Of a DNA stretch of 64,000 bases, positions 1 through 10,627 are shown piece by piece. The notes beneath the pieces were generated by a model. That model searched no databases. It saw only the letters and a list, made by a program, of their open reading frames with translations, and was not told the DNA's origin. Each line of letters opens with the position of its first letter. The stretch's first letter is position 1. The stretch is from Streptomyces nitrosporeus. Its GTDB lineage: Bacteria > Actinomycetota > Actinomycetes > Streptomycetales > Streptomycetaceae. A program made the position numbers and the translations under genes. Where the stretch lies: assembly GCF_008704555.1 (NCBI RefSeq), contig NZ_CP023702.1, positions 4,154,001-4,218,000 on the forward strand, read 5' to 3'.

Positions 1-126
1 CACCGCACCCCGGCAGAGGTCGTCGCGGCGGTCTACGCCGATGTGGACCGTTCGCTGTGGCCTGCGGCGGAACTGTCGGTGCGGGCCCAGCTCGAATACC
101 TGACCGAGCGAGGGCTGATCCAGTGA
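1..126 (+). CDS. C-terminal 41 codons of a gene entering from the left, probably MBL-fold hydrolase
   Basis: The frame is open from base 1 and stops at TGA 124-126. The visible tail contains TPAEVVAAVY near its start and AQLEYLTERG just before the end. This resembles the small winged-helix tail found at the C-terminus of LACTB2-type metallo-beta-lactamase-fold hydrolases, and I recall such a gene next to crp in Streptomyces. No catalytic residues lie in the window, so the family call rests on the tail and on context only. It converges on crp across a shared terminator. Confidence 0.5.
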   Translation, partial: HRTPAEVVAAVYADVDRSLWPAAELSVRAQLEYLTERGLIQ

Positions 127-157
127 TCCTGTCCCGATGACAGGACGCGGAACGGAC

Positions 158-192
158 GAGAGGCCCCGCCGCTCCCGGCGGCAGGGCCTCTC
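158..192. terminator. Bidirectional terminator between converging genes
   Basis: A perfect 9-bp outer stem pairs GAGAGGCCC (158-166) with GGGCCTCTC (184-192), with a further CGCC/GGCG inner stem. It lies between the converging MBL-fold gene and crp and could serve both. It has no long U tract, as is common in high-GC actinomycetes. Confidence 0.7.
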
Positions 193-280
193 GACGACTG
201 CGTACGGGTGGCGGAGCCCCGGAGCGAACCGTTTCCTCCGTCTCCGGCCGAGCCGGTTCCGACCGCTGCCCGCCGGGTGG

Positions 281-955
281 TCAGCGGGACCGCTTGGCCA
301 GCCGCTCGACGTCCAGGAGGATCACCGCGCGCGCTTCGAGCCGCAGCCAGCCCCGGCCCGCGAAGTCGGCGAGCGCCTTGTTGACCGTCTCGCGGGAGGC
401 GCCGACCAGCTGGGCCAGCTCTTCCTGGGTCAGGTCGTGGACGACGTGGATGCCCTCCTCGGACTGGACGCCGAAGCGGCGCGACAGATCCAGGAGCGCA
501 CGGGCGACACGGCCCGGCACATCGGAGAAGACCAGGTCGGACATCTGGTCGTTGGTCTTGCGGAGCCGACGGGCGACGGCGCGCAGCAGCGCGGTCGCGA
601 CCTCGGGGCGGGCGTTCAGCCAGGGCTGGAGGTCTCCGTGGCCCAGGCCCAGGAGCTTCACCTCGGTCAGGGCGGTCGCGGTGGCGGTGCGCGGGCCCGG
701 GTCGAACAGCGACAGCTCGCCGATCAGCTCACCGGGGCCGAGGACGGCCAGCATGTTCTCCCGCCCGTCGGGGGAGGTGCGGTGCAGCTTCACCTTCCCG
801 TCGGTGACCACGTACAGCCGGTCCCCCGGGTCTCCCTCGTGGAACAGCGCGTCACCGCGCGCGAGGGTCACTTCACTCATCGAGGCGCGGAGCTCCGCGG
901 CCTGTTCGTCATCGAGCGCCGCGAAAAGCGGGGCGCGCCGCAGAACGTCGTCCAC
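281..955 (-). CDS. crp: Crp/Fnr-family cyclic nucleotide-responsive regulator
   Basis: This 224-aa protein is the usual length for Crp. Residues 1-120 form the cyclic-nucleotide beta-roll, with the phosphate-binding cassette visible as GELIGELSLFDPGPRTA. The C-terminus carries the winged helix-turn-helix, whose recognition region reads EELAQLVGASRETVNKAL. In Streptomyces, Crp is a global DNA-binding regulator of germination and antibiotic production. The GTG start is supported by an AAGGAGAG ribosome site about 6 nt upstream. The gene diverges from nth, and a good Crp-like half-site pair lies in the shared intergenic region, so autoregulation is plausible. The assignment is firm; actual cAMP binding is inferred from the family. 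Confidence 0.93.
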   Translation of the reverse strand: MDDVLRRAPLFAALDDEQAAELRASMSEVTLARGDALFHEGDPGDRLYVVTDGKVKLHRTSPDGRENMLAVLGPGELIGELSLFDPGPRTATATALTEVKLLGLGHGDLQPWLNARPEVATALLRAVARRLRKTNDQMSDLVFSDVPGRVARALLDLSRRFGVQSEEGIHVVHDLTQEELAQLVGASRETVNKALADFAGRGWLRLEARAVILLDVERLAKRSR

Positions 956-1018
956 GAGTTCTCTCCTTGTCGGCCTGTTCAGGGAAGCGTGGTCCCCATG
1001 ATGCAGGACGGTAAAACA

Positions 1019-1032
1019 GTGCGATCAATCAC
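1019..1032. promoter_or_regulatory. Candidate Crp operator in the crp-nth intergenic region
   Basis: The sequence is GTG, eight bases, then CAC (GTGCGATCAATCAC), flanked by A on both sides. This fits the GTG-N8-CAC core I recall for Streptomyces Crp. It lies 64 bases upstream of the crp start codon and 155 upstream of nth, inside the divergent promoter region. Confidence 0.5.
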
Positions 1033-1186
1033 AAACCAGTTTGACGCACGGGCGTGCCGGACCCTACGGCAGGGGGGCCGATCGGGCGGGGGAACGCGGT
1101 GACCGGCCCGGATGCCGGTGCCTGGCCCTAGGCTGGCCGGGTGTCCGAAACGCCGGTGAGTGCGCAGGTCCAAGGGGGCTGATGGG

Positions 1187-2173
1187 GTGTCCGAAGAAGT
1201 GAATTCCGCTGTGGGCGAACAGTCCGCAGGGCGCCGGAAGAAGGCCGCCGACGACTCCGGCCGAGCGCGGGGCGCCTCGGAGCGGACCGGCCGGAACACG
1301 GCGCCGAAGGCCGGGGCGCGGCGGACGGCCGCACCGGTGAAGAAGCCTGGAGATGCCGCACCCGCGAAGAAGGCGGGAGGGGCCGCATCCGCGAAGAAGC
1401 CGGGAAAGCCGGAGACCCACCTCGCGATGGTGCGCCGGGCCCGCAGGATCAACCGGGAGCTCGCCGAGATCTACCCGTACGCCCACCCCGAGCTCGACTT
1501 CCGTAATCCCTTCGAACTCCTCGTGGCGACGGTGCTGTCCGCCCAGACCACCGACCTGCGGGTCAACCAGACCACCCCCGCGCTCTTCGCCGCTTATCCC
1601 ACCCCCGAGGACATGGCCGCCGCGGTCCCTGAGGAGCTGGAGGCGATCATCCGTCCGACCGGGTTCTTCCGGGCCAAGGCACGGTCCCTGATCGGTCTGT
1701 CGGCCTCGCTCCGTGACGATTTCGGCGGGGAGGTCCCCGGCCGGCTCGACGCCCTGGTGACACTGCCCGGGGTGGGCCGCAAGACCGCCAACGTCGTCCT
1801 GGGCAACGCGTTCGGGGTCCCCGGCATCACGGTGGACACCCACTTCGGGCGGCTCGTCCGCCGCTGGAAGTGGACCGTGCAGGAGGACCCGGTGAAGGTG
1901 GAGGCCGACGTCGCCGCGATCTTCCCCAAGAGCGAGTGGACGATGCTCTCCCACCGGGTCGTCTTCCACGGCCGCCGTATCTGCCATGCCCGCAGACCGG
2001 CCTGCGGTGCCTGCCCGATCGCCCCGCTCTGCCCGGCGTACGGGGAGGGGGAGACGGATCCGGAGAAGGCCGGAAAGCTGCTGAAGTACGAGCTGGGCGG
2101 CTACCCGGGCCAGCGCCTCAGCCCGCCCCCGGACTACCCGGGGCGGCCGGCCCCGCCCCTGGGGACCGCCTGA
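1187..2173 (+). CDS. nth: Endonuclease III, bifunctional DNA glycosylase/AP lyase
   Basis: It removes oxidised pyrimidines and cleaves abasic sites in base excision repair. The helix-hairpin-helix [14 protein letters not shown] carries the catalytic lysine, and the catalytic aspartate lies in VDTHFGR. The C-terminal 4Fe-4S loop is complete, with Cys spacing C-x6-C-x2-C-x5-C ([17 protein letters not shown]). The first 75 residues are a Lys/Ala/Pro-rich extension absent from the roughly 210-aa E. coli enzyme. I chose the GTG at 1187 because AAGGGGG sits 8 nt upstream. An in-frame GTG at 1160 would add nine residues and has no comparable site. The gene diverges from crp. Confidence 0.95.
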   Translation: MSEEVNSAVGEQSAGRRKKAADDSGRARGASERTGRNTAPKAGARRTAAPVKKPGDAAPAKKAGGAASAKKPGKPETHLAMVRRARRINRELAEIYPYAHPELDFRNPFELLVATVLSAQTTDLRVNQTTPALFAAYPTPEDMAAAVPEELEAIIRPTGFFRAKARSLIGLSASLRDDFGGEVPGRLDALVTLPGVGRKTANVVLGNAFGVPGITVDTHFGRLVRRWKWTVQEDPVKVEADVAAIFPKSEWTMLSHRVVFHGRRICHARRPACGACPIAPLCPAYGEGETDPEKAGKLLKYELGGYPGQRLSPPPDYPGRPAPPLGTA

Positions 2174-2305
2174 GCGGAACCGCTGCCTCCCGGGGCGCCG
2201 CGGGAACCGCTCCTTCCCGGGAGCCGCAGGAGCCGTGGCTCCGGACCGATGGCGCGGTACGGAACGAAATGGATGAGGGCAGGCGTTGGAACGACGGGGG
2301 TGCCG

Positions 2306-3043
2306 ATGACGCACGCACAGAGGACACGGGCCGCGGGGGACGCGGCCACCGCACAGGCGGGCGCGCAGCAGGACAGCGCGATCACCGTCACCACCGAAGG
2401 GATGCCGGACTGGCTCGGTCCCGTCGCCGAGGCGGCGCGGACCGTCAGGGCGCGGCAGCTCAGCCGTTTCCTGCCGCCGAAGAGCGGTGAGGGCCGGCAG
2501 TCCGCCGTGCTGGTCCTCTTCGGCGAGGGTGAGCGCGGGCCCGAGCTGCTGCTGATGGAGCGTTCCGGCTCCCTGCGCTCCCACGCCGGCCAGCCGTCGT
2601 TCCCCGGGGGCTCACTCGACCCGGAGGACGGCGACCCCGCGACCACGGGACCGCTCCGGGCGGCTCTGAGGGAGGCCGAGGAGGAGACCGGTCTCGACCC
2701 GAGCGGTGTGCAGCTCTTCGGCGTGCTCCCCAGGCTGTACATCCCGGTCAGCGGATTCGTCGTCACCCCCGTCCTCGGCTGGTGGCGTGTGCCGAGCCCG
2801 GTGGGGGCGGTCGATCCGGCGGAGACCGCACGGGTCTTCACCGTCCCCGTGGCGGATCTCACGGACCCGGCGAACCGGGCCACGGCCGTTCACCCCAGCG
2901 GCCACGCGGGCCCGGCGTTCCTGGTCGAATCCGCACTGGTCTGGGGGTTCACCGCCGGTGTGATCGACCGCATCATGCACTACGCGGGATGGGAACGCCC
3001 CTGGGACCGGGCCAAGCAGGTGCCGCTCGACTGGCGCGCATGA
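2306..3043 (+). CDS. NUDIX hydrolase, CoA pyrophosphatase (NudL-like)
   Basis: The NUDIX box is visible as FPGGSLDPEDGD followed by REAEEETGL. It is preceded by LLLMERSGSLRSHAGQPSF, which matches the UPF0035 signature that separates CoA diphosphatases (cleaving CoA to 4'-phosphopantetheine and 3',5'-ADP) from other NUDIX enzymes. The product is 245 aa from the ATG at 2306, which has GGGGG 6 nt upstream. In-frame ATGs at 2249 and 2273 are alternatives with weaker ribosome sites. It follows nth in the same direction and is followed by the MarP-like protease gene, so the three may be co-transcribed. Substrate choice is inferred from the signature. Confidence 0.85.
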   Translation: MTHAQRTRAAGDAATAQAGAQQDSAITVTTEGMPDWLGPVAEAARTVRARQLSRFLPPKSGEGRQSAVLVLFGEGERGPELLLMERSGSLRSHAGQPSFPGGSLDPEDGDPATTGPLRAALREAEEETGLDPSGVQLFGVLPRLYIPVSGFVVTPVLGWWRVPSPVGAVDPAETARVFTVPVADLTDPANRATAVHPSGHAGPAFLVESALVWGFTAGVIDRIMHYAGWERPWDRAKQVPLDWRA

Positions 3044-3135
3044 CAGGCTGACTTCCGTGCTGCGCTGTTCCGGGGTCCGGCCCGGACCCCGTCGGACCGG
3101 ACGGGCCAGGTGACGATTCTGCGAGGCTATAGACG

Positions 3136-4341
3136 GTGAACGTGCTGGACATCCTGCTGCTGCTCGGCGCCGTATGGTTCGCGGTCATCGGCTATCGCCA
3201 GGGTTTCGTGGTCGGCATCCTGTCCGTGATCGGCTTTCTGGGCGGCGGTCTGGTGGCCGTCTACCTGCTTCCGGTCATCTGGGACCGGATGACCGACGGG
3301 TCGGAGGTGTCTTCCACGGCCGCCGTGGTCGCGGTGGTGATCGTGATCGTGTGCGCCTCCGTGGGACAGGCCTTCACCACGCATCTGGGCAACAAGCTCC
3401 GCCGGTACATCACGTGGTCGCCCGCCCGCGCCCTGGACGCCACCGGGGGCGCCCTGGTCAACGTCGTCGCCATGCTGCTGGTCGCCTGGCTGATCGGCTC
3501 GGCGCTCGCGGGCACGTCCCTGCCGACCCTGGGCAAGGCGGTCCGCAACTCCTCGGTGCTGCTCGGGGTCTCCCGGGTCATGCCGGACCAGGCGTCCAAC
3601 TGGTTCACGGACTTCTCCTCGGTCCTCGCCCAGAACGGCTTCCCCCAGGTCTTCAGCCCCTTCGCCAACGAACCCATCACCGAGGTGCGGGCACCGGACC
3701 CGGCTCTGGCGGGCAGCCCCGTCGCGGCCCGCGCGAAGAAGTCCATCGTGAAGGTCGTCGGCATGGCACCGGGCTGCGGCAAGGTACTCGAAGGCACCGG
3801 CTTCGTCTTCTCCGACCGGCGCATCATGACCAACGCCCACGTGGTCGGGGGCGTCGACGAGCCGACCGTCCAGATCGGCGGCGAAGGCCGGCTCTACGAC
3901 GCCAAGGTCGTCCTCTACGACTGGCAGCGTGACATCGCCGTACTGGACGTCCCGGACCTGGACGCGAAGCCGTTGGAGTTCACCGGGGCCGACGACGACG
4001 CGGAGAGCGGCGACAGTGCCATCGTCGCCGGCTTCCCGGAGAACGGCGCCTACGACGTACGTTCCGCCCGCATCCGGGGCCGCATCGACGCCGACGGCCC
4101 GGACATCTACCACCGGGGCACGGTGCGGCGCGACGTGTACTCGCTGTTCGCGACCGTGCGCCAGGGGAACTCGGGCGGCCCGCTGCTCACCCCCGAGGGC
4201 AAGGTGTACGGCGTGGTGTTCGCCAAGTCCCTCGACGACCCGGACACGGGTTACGCGCTGACGGCCGACGAGATCCGCGAGGACATCGAGCTCGGCAGGA
4301 ACGCCGCCCAGCAGGTCGACAGCGAGGGCTGCGCCCTCTGA
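3136..4341 (+). CDS. CvpA-family membrane serine protease (MarP/Rv3671c-like)
   Basis: The 401-aa protein has two parts. The first about 150 residues hold four hydrophobic helices of the CvpA/colicin V production type, starting LDILLLLGAVWFAVIGYRQG. The remainder is a trypsin-like protease with His in MTNAHVVGG, Asp in QRDIAVLDV and Ser in RQGNSGGPL, so the catalytic triad is intact. The mycobacterial orthologue MarP is a periplasmic protease needed for acid and oxidative stress tolerance; a similar role here is inferred. A GAGG site precedes the GTG start by 9 nt. It follows the NUDIX gene after about 90 nt. Confidence 0.92.
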   Translation: MNVLDILLLLGAVWFAVIGYRQGFVVGILSVIGFLGGGLVAVYLLPVIWDRMTDGSEVSSTAAVVAVVIVIVCASVGQAFTTHLGNKLRRYITWSPARALDATGGALVNVVAMLLVAWLIGSALAGTSLPTLGKAVRNSSVLLGVSRVMPDQASNWFTDFSSVLAQNGFPQVFSPFANEPITEVRAPDPALAGSPVAARAKKSIVKVVGMAPGCGKVLEGTGFVFSDRRIMTNAHVVGGVDEPTVQIGGEGRLYDAKVVLYDWQRDIAVLDVPDLDAKPLEFTGADDDAESGDSAIVAGFPENGAYDVRSARIRGRIDADGPDIYHRGTVRRDVYSLFATVRQGNSGGPLLTPEGKVYGVVFAKSLDDPDTGYALTADEIREDIELGRNAAQQVDSEGCAL

Positions 4342-4404
4342 CCCCGTCCCGGCACATCCCCGGCCCGGCGCGGCGCACCCGCACGTACCGGTGCCGGGGA
4401 CCCG

Positions 4405-4441
4405 CGCGTACCGGCGCCGCGACGCGCAGTGCCGGTACGCG
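4405..4441 (+). terminator. Probable terminator after the MarP-like gene
   Basis: Perfect 11-bp inverted repeat: CGCGTACCGGC (4405-4415) pairs with GCCGGTACGCG (4431-4441) around a 15-nt loop. It lies 60 bases past the protease stop codon and has no U tract. Confidence 0.5.
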
Positions 4442-4872
4442 AGAGACCGGGGCGGCCCCGTGATTCCGGGAAAGCCGGGTGGGTGCGGGTGGCAGGCGGG
4501 GCTCATGAGGCCGCCGCTACGAGGTCCTGCTCAAAGGCGGTGCCGAGCCGGACGGGAACCTGATCAGCTGCGAGGATGCCTCAGGCGGGCCGAGAACCAC
4601 CGTGCCCGACGGTGGAGGATGTGCGGAATGCCCAGCTGCGGATCGTGGAAATCGTTCATCTCGTGCATCCGGCTCCGGGAGCCGTCCCCCTCATGAATGC
4701 TCGGACCAGCGGGAGCGGTCGAGCGGCGGTTGCGTGCTGCGTCACTGAAGTCGCGCGTCCAGCCCATACCCCGACGTCTGCCCCCGACCCATGGTCGGTA
4801 ATCGTGCGGGAGTCAGCCAATTGGCTTATGCGGCAGGCAAGTGGCTGTTCGTCAGACATCTGTTCGCAGCGG
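4442..4872. other. Gene-free stretch with a possible coding relic
   Basis: I see no convincing gene here. Around 4515-4580 on the plus strand one frame reads YEVLLKGGAEPDGNLISCED, which looks more protein-like than its surroundings. It lacks a start with a ribosome site, and the frame dissolves downstream. It may be a decayed gene or chance. The right part contains the region downstream of the leftward epoxide-hydrolase gene. Confidence 0.3.
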
Positions 4873-5853
4873 TCACCGATCGGGTTCGGGATCCTTGAGC
4901 CAGTTGATGACTTCGGTCGAGAAGCCGACCGGATCCTCCTCGTGGGGGAAGTGCCCCAGACCGTCGAAAAGTCGCCACCGGTAGGGTGCCTCGACGTACT
5001 CTCCGGACCCGGCGGAACTACGGGTCCGCATCGCTGGATCGAGTGAACCGTGCAGATGCAGTGTGGGCACCCGCACCGGCCGTTTCATCCGGCGGTTGAA
5101 CTGGACACCGTCCGGACGCAGCAGCGAACGCACCATCCAGCGGTACGGCTCGACCGAGCAGTGCGCCGTCGACGGGATGCACATGGCCCGGCGGTAGACC
5201 TCCAGGGTCCCGTCGTCGGGGAAGTCCGGGGTCCGGGGGCCTGACCAGTCGCGGATCAGGCGGCCCACCAGAGCCCCGTCGTCCGCGACCAGCTGACGCT
5301 CGGGCACCCACGGACGCTGGAACCCCCAGATGTGTGAACCGGCCCGTGACTGGGACAGGTCGGAGAGCATCGAGGAACGCCAGCGGCGGGGGTGCGGCAT
5401 CGACGACACCACGAGCCGGCGCACCAGCTTCGGCCGCATCACGGCGGCCGTCCACGCGAGGTAACCGCCCATGTCGTGCCCGACCAGCGCCGCGTCCGGC
5501 TCGCCGAGCGACCGGATCACCCCGGTGACGTCGAGCGCCAGGTTGGCGGGGTCGTAGCCCCGGGGCGTGCGGTCGCTCCCGCCCACCCCGCGCAGGTCCA
5601 TCGCCACCGCCCGGTAACCGGCGTCGGCCAACGCGGTCAGCTGGTGGCGCCAGGTCCACCAGAACTGCGGGAAGCCGTGCAGCAGCAGCACCAGCGGTCC
5701 GTCACCGAGTTCGGCGATGTGGAAGCGCGCACCGTTGGCCGCCACGTCGCGGTGGGTCCAGGGACCCTCGATCCGTACGGGACCGCCGGTGCCTCCCGGA
5801 GGCACGACGGGTCCCGCCGGGCCGGTGGATGCGCTGAAATCGGGGTCGGTCAT
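4873..5853 (-). CDS. Alpha/beta hydrolase, epoxide hydrolase-like
   Basis: The 326-aa protein has the oxyanion motif HGFPQFWWTWR near residue 60. The nucleophile elbow is GHDMGG, where Asp replaces the usual Ser; this is diagnostic of epoxide hydrolases and haloalkane dehalogenases rather than esterases. The C-terminal His is in GLGHFPHEEDP. The HGFP motif favours epoxide hydrolase. It would open epoxides to diols through an aspartyl-ester intermediate; the substrate is unknown. The first about 28 residues are a Pro/Gly-rich leader. Its start overlaps the stop of the holin-X gene by 4 nt (ATGA), so the two are translationally coupled. Confidence 0.85.
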   Translation of the reverse strand: MTDPDFSASTGPAGPVVPPGGTGGPVRIEGPWTHRDVAANGARFHIAELGDGPLVLLLHGFPQFWWTWRHQLTALADAGYRAVAMDLRGVGGSDRTPRGYDPANLALDVTGVIRSLGEPDAALVGHDMGGYLAWTAAVMRPKLVRRLVVSSMPHPRRWRSSMLSDLSQSRAGSHIWGFQRPWVPERQLVADDGALVGRLIRDWSGPRTPDFPDDGTLEVYRRAMCIPSTAHCSVEPYRWMVRSLLRPDGVQFNRRMKRPVRVPTLHLHGSLDPAMRTRSSAGSGEYVEAPYRWRLFDGLGHFPHEEDPVGFSTEVINWLKDPEPDR

Positions 5854-6380
5854 GTGGACGAGCGTGTCACAGATGCCGGCTTGTCCTGGACCGGGCGGTT
5901 CTCGATGGCCTTGTCCAGGAGCGTGCTGCCCTGGTTCCGTTCGAGCGACGCCACCGCGACGGCGGGCCGGGGGTGGGGCTTGGCGCTCTGCAGGACCGCG
6001 GCGGTCTGCTTGGCGGAAGCGATGGACTTCTCCGGCGGCTTGACCTTCTTCAGCTTGGCGAGCCCGAAGAGGAAGATCAGGGCCCCCAGAAGAATGAAGG
6101 CTCCGCCGACGATCAGGAACGACCAGGCGAGGCCGAGCCCGAGGTTGTGGATGCCGTAGGCCGCCGCGAAGCTCAGCACGGGGATCGAGAAGAGGAGCAG
6201 TACTCCGGCGACGGCGGCCGAGGCGCTGCCGATCACGCCGCGCTTCACGTCCTGGCGCATCTCGGCCTTGGCCAGGGCGATTTCGTCGTGCACCAGCGCG
6301 GACATCTCGGCCGTGGCTGACGCGAACAGCTGACCGAGACTGCGGTCGGTGCTGCCCGGGTAGTTGCTGGGGTCGCTCAT
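5850..6380 (-). CDS. Actinobacterial holin-X (phage holin superfamily III) membrane protein
   Basis: The 176-aa protein starts with a soluble stretch (QLFASATAEMSALVHDEIAL) typical of the PF07332 family. Two long hydrophobic segments follow, around residues 55-80 (SASAAVAGVLLLFSIPVLSF) and 88-115. A Lys/Ala-rich tail ends the protein. Despite the family name these chromosomal proteins are not known to lyse cells; a membrane or envelope role is all that can be said. It is coupled to the downstream hydrolase gene by a 4-nt overlap. nhaA lies further right on the same strand, about 40 nt upstream. Confidence 0.8.
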   Translation of the reverse strand: MSDPSNYPGSTDRSLGQLFASATAEMSALVHDEIALAKAEMRQDVKRGVIGSASAAVAGVLLLFSIPVLSFAAAYGIHNLGLGLAWSFLIVGGAFILLGALIFLFGLAKLKKVKPPEKSIASAKQTAAVLQSAKPHPRPAVAVASLERNQGSTLLDKAIENRPVQDKPASVTRSST

Positions 6381-6419
6381 CCCTGACTCCCTCTCCTCAT
6401 CCGTACATCCGATGTCAGA

Positions 6420-7820
6420 TCATGCCGGACCGTCCGGCTTGTCGCGCGCTGCCCCCGCCTGTTCGGCCAGGCGTCGGTGCTCGGCGGCCTTCTTCTCGTG
6501 CAGGGCGGCCATACGACGGTGGTACTCGGGGTCGTCCTGCTCGTAGACGTCGGGTACCCCCGACTCGTCCTCGTCGAGCTCCTCCGCCTCATACAGCGCC
6601 TTGTACTTCCGTACCCGGAGTTTCAGCAGTACACCGGAGAGTACGGCGGCGATCAGCGAACCCATCAGCACCGCGGCCTTGACTTCGTTGATCATCCCCT
6701 CGTCGTCCGAGAAGGCGAGTTCTCCGATGAGGAGCGAGACGGTGAAGCCGATGCCGGCGAGTGCGGCGACGGCGAAGACATCGGCCCAGGCCAGGTCCTT
6801 GTTGAGTTCGGCCCTGGTGAAGCGCGCGACGACCCAGGTGCCGCCGAAGACGCCGAGCGTCTTACCGGCCACCAGGCCGAGGACCACACCGAGGGTCTCG
6901 GGCCGGGTGAACACACCGGCCAGGGCGTCGCCCTTGAGTGTCACACCGGCCGAGAACAGGGCGAACAGCGGAACCGCGACACCGGCCGACAGGGGACGCA
7001 CGAGGTGCTCGATGTGCTCCCCCGGGGAGTGCGCCTCTCCCTCGCGCCGGGTGCAGCGGAGCATGAGCCCCATGGCCACACCGGCGATGGTGGCATGGAC
7101 CCCGCTGTTGTACATGAGGCCCCAGATGACCAGGGCGAGCGGCAGATAGACGTACCAGCCCCGCACCCCCGTGCGCAGCAGTACGTAGAAGACGGCGAGC
7201 CCCGCGAAGGCGCCGCCCAGGGCCAGGAAGTCGAGGTCGTCGGTGAAGAAGACCGCGATGATGAGGATCGCGAACAGGTCGTCGACCACGGCGAGCGTCA
7301 GGAGGAACGCGCGCAGCGCCGAGGGAAGCGACGTACCGATGACCGCGAGTACGGCCAGCGCGAACGCGATGTCGGTGGCGGTGGGAACGGCCCAGCCCGC
7401 TGCCGAACCCCCACCGATCAGGATCGTCAGGGTGTAGACGAGCGCGGGCACCGCCATGCCGCACAGCGCGGCCGCCACCGGCAGGGCCGCGGCCTTCGGG
7501 TCACGGAGCTCACCCGCGACCAGTTCGCGCTTCAGTTCGACCCCGGCGACGAAGAAGAAGACGGCGAGCAGGCCGTCGGCCGCCCAGTGGGCCACGGAAA
7601 GGTGCAGCCCCAGGGCCTCGGGCCCGAAGTGGAAGTGACTGACGGCCGCGTAGGCGGAACCGAAGGTGTTGGCCCAGATCAGCGCGACGATCGCGGCTAC
7701 CAGCAGGATGACGCCGCCGACCGTCTCCGTACGGAGGGCCTCGGCGATGTAGTTGCGCTCGGGCAGGGGCAGGCGGCCCAGCAGGGAACGGCGAGGGGCA
7801 GGGGGGACGGGCGCGGCCAC
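6420..7820 (-). CDS. nhaA: Na+/H+ antiporter NhaA
   Basis: This 466-aa polytopic membrane protein exchanges protons for sodium. Family signatures are FFFVAGVELKRELVAGELRD (TM2 region), PTATDIAFALAVLAVIG, and LAVVDDLFAILIIAVFFTDD, which contains the paired aspartates of the ion-binding site. A charged cytoplasmic tail of about 60 residues (EELDEDESG, then KKAAEHRRLAE) extends beyond the E. coli length. I placed the start at the GTG ending at 7820 because GGAGGT lies about 7 nt upstream. The same frame is open a further 45 codons but lacks a site there. Confidence 0.95.
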   Translation of the reverse strand: MAAPVPPAPRRSLLGRLPLPERNYIAEALRTETVGGVILLVAAIVALIWANTFGSAYAAVSHFHFGPEALGLHLSVAHWAADGLLAVFFFVAGVELKRELVAGELRDPKAAALPVAAALCGMAVPALVYTLTILIGGGSAAGWAVPTATDIAFALAVLAVIGTSLPSALRAFLLTLAVVDDLFAILIIAVFFTDDLDFLALGGAFAGLAVFYVLLRTGVRGWYVYLPLALVIWGLMYNSGVHATIAGVAMGLMLRCTRREGEAHSPGEHIEHLVRPLSAGVAVPLFALFSAGVTLKGDALAGVFTRPETLGVVLGLVAGKTLGVFGGTWVVARFTRAELNKDLAWADVFAVAALAGIGFTVSLLIGELAFSDDEGMINEVKAAVLMGSLIAAVLSGVLLKLRVRKYKALYEAEELDEDESGVPDVYEQDDPEYHRRMAALHEKKAAEHRRLAEQAGAARDKPDGPA

Positions 7821-7990
7821 AGGAAGACCTCCGGAGGGATACGGCAGCGATGGCATGGCAAATGCACGTGCCGACCAGACTTCCCGGCGCCCCTGTGGAG
7901 ATGTGTATGCGGTTGTCGGCGTCGGGTCGACCAGCACCCTCGGCGAAGTGGCCACTTTACCCGGGGCACCTGGAACCGTAACTGGATACG

Positions 7991-8088
7991 CTGCCCGCTG
8001 CCCGCTGCCCGCTGCCCGCTGCCCGCTGCCCGCTGCCAGGGGCCCGCTGCCCGCTGCCCGCTGCCAGGGGCCAGGGGCCAGGGGCCAG
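7991..8088. repeat. Fourteen in-phase heptamer tandem repeats
   Basis: Six perfect CTGCCCG units are followed by CTGCCAG, GGGCCCG, two more CTGCCCG, CTGCCAG and three GGGCCAG, all in a strict 7-bp register. It lies in the gene-free region upstream of nhaA. The composition and perfect phase suggest slippage expansion. No coding frame uses it. Confidence 0.9.
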
Positions 8089-8425
8089 GGGGACAGGGAC
8101 CGGGCGCAGCGCGGGGCGGGTCTCTACGGCTCGTACGGATGGAGCCCGGCCGCTGTGCAGGTCCTGACGGGAACGCCGGGGCCGGAGGCGAGGGAAGAGA
8201 GCCCTCCCGGGGGACGAGGTGCCGGTCCCCCTGAACCACGTGATCACGCGGACGGCAGACAGGCGCGGTACCTCGCGGTGCCGGGCGGATACCCACCCGG
8301 CGTATGCGGTCGTCGGCTCGTGCCACTCCCGGCCGGCGGCGGCCAGGCCCCGGCAGCACGGACCGGTGCCACGGAGGTGTGCTCGTATACGCCGGCACGA
8401 AGGCGCGCGCGTGCCCGGCAAGCAC
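8089..8425. other. Gene-free stretch between nhaA and acsA
   Basis: I see no gene with both a ribosome site and plausible codon use here. It lies upstream of nhaA and downstream of acsA, so it should hold the nhaA promoter, but no clear -35/-10 pair stands out. Confidence 0.4.
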
Positions 8426-8455
8426 GAAGGGGCACCCGTCGCCGGATGCCCCTTC
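8426..8455 (-). terminator. acsA terminator
   Basis: Perfect 9-bp stem GAAGGGGCA (8426-8434) / TGCCCCTTC (8447-8455), 12 bases past the acsA stop codon on the leftward strand. Confidence 0.75.
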
Positions 8456-8467
8456 TGTTCTGAGCGC

Positions 8468-10423
<1,956 letters not shown>

Positions 10424-10627
10424 GACATCTCCCATTCCCAGGGTGTCCGTTGTGTCCCGGGGACAGCTCATCAGGCCGCAGGCCAGGTGACAAGTGTCTT
10501 CCCGGAATTGGTTTAGACCTGTGTTTCGTGTATGGGGGCACGTGTCCCGCCTCCTCGTCGGCATGGCGCGGCGCGAAAGCGGGACCACAAGGTCTCACGG
10601 ACCAGATGTGCGGAAGGTTCAGGCCGC

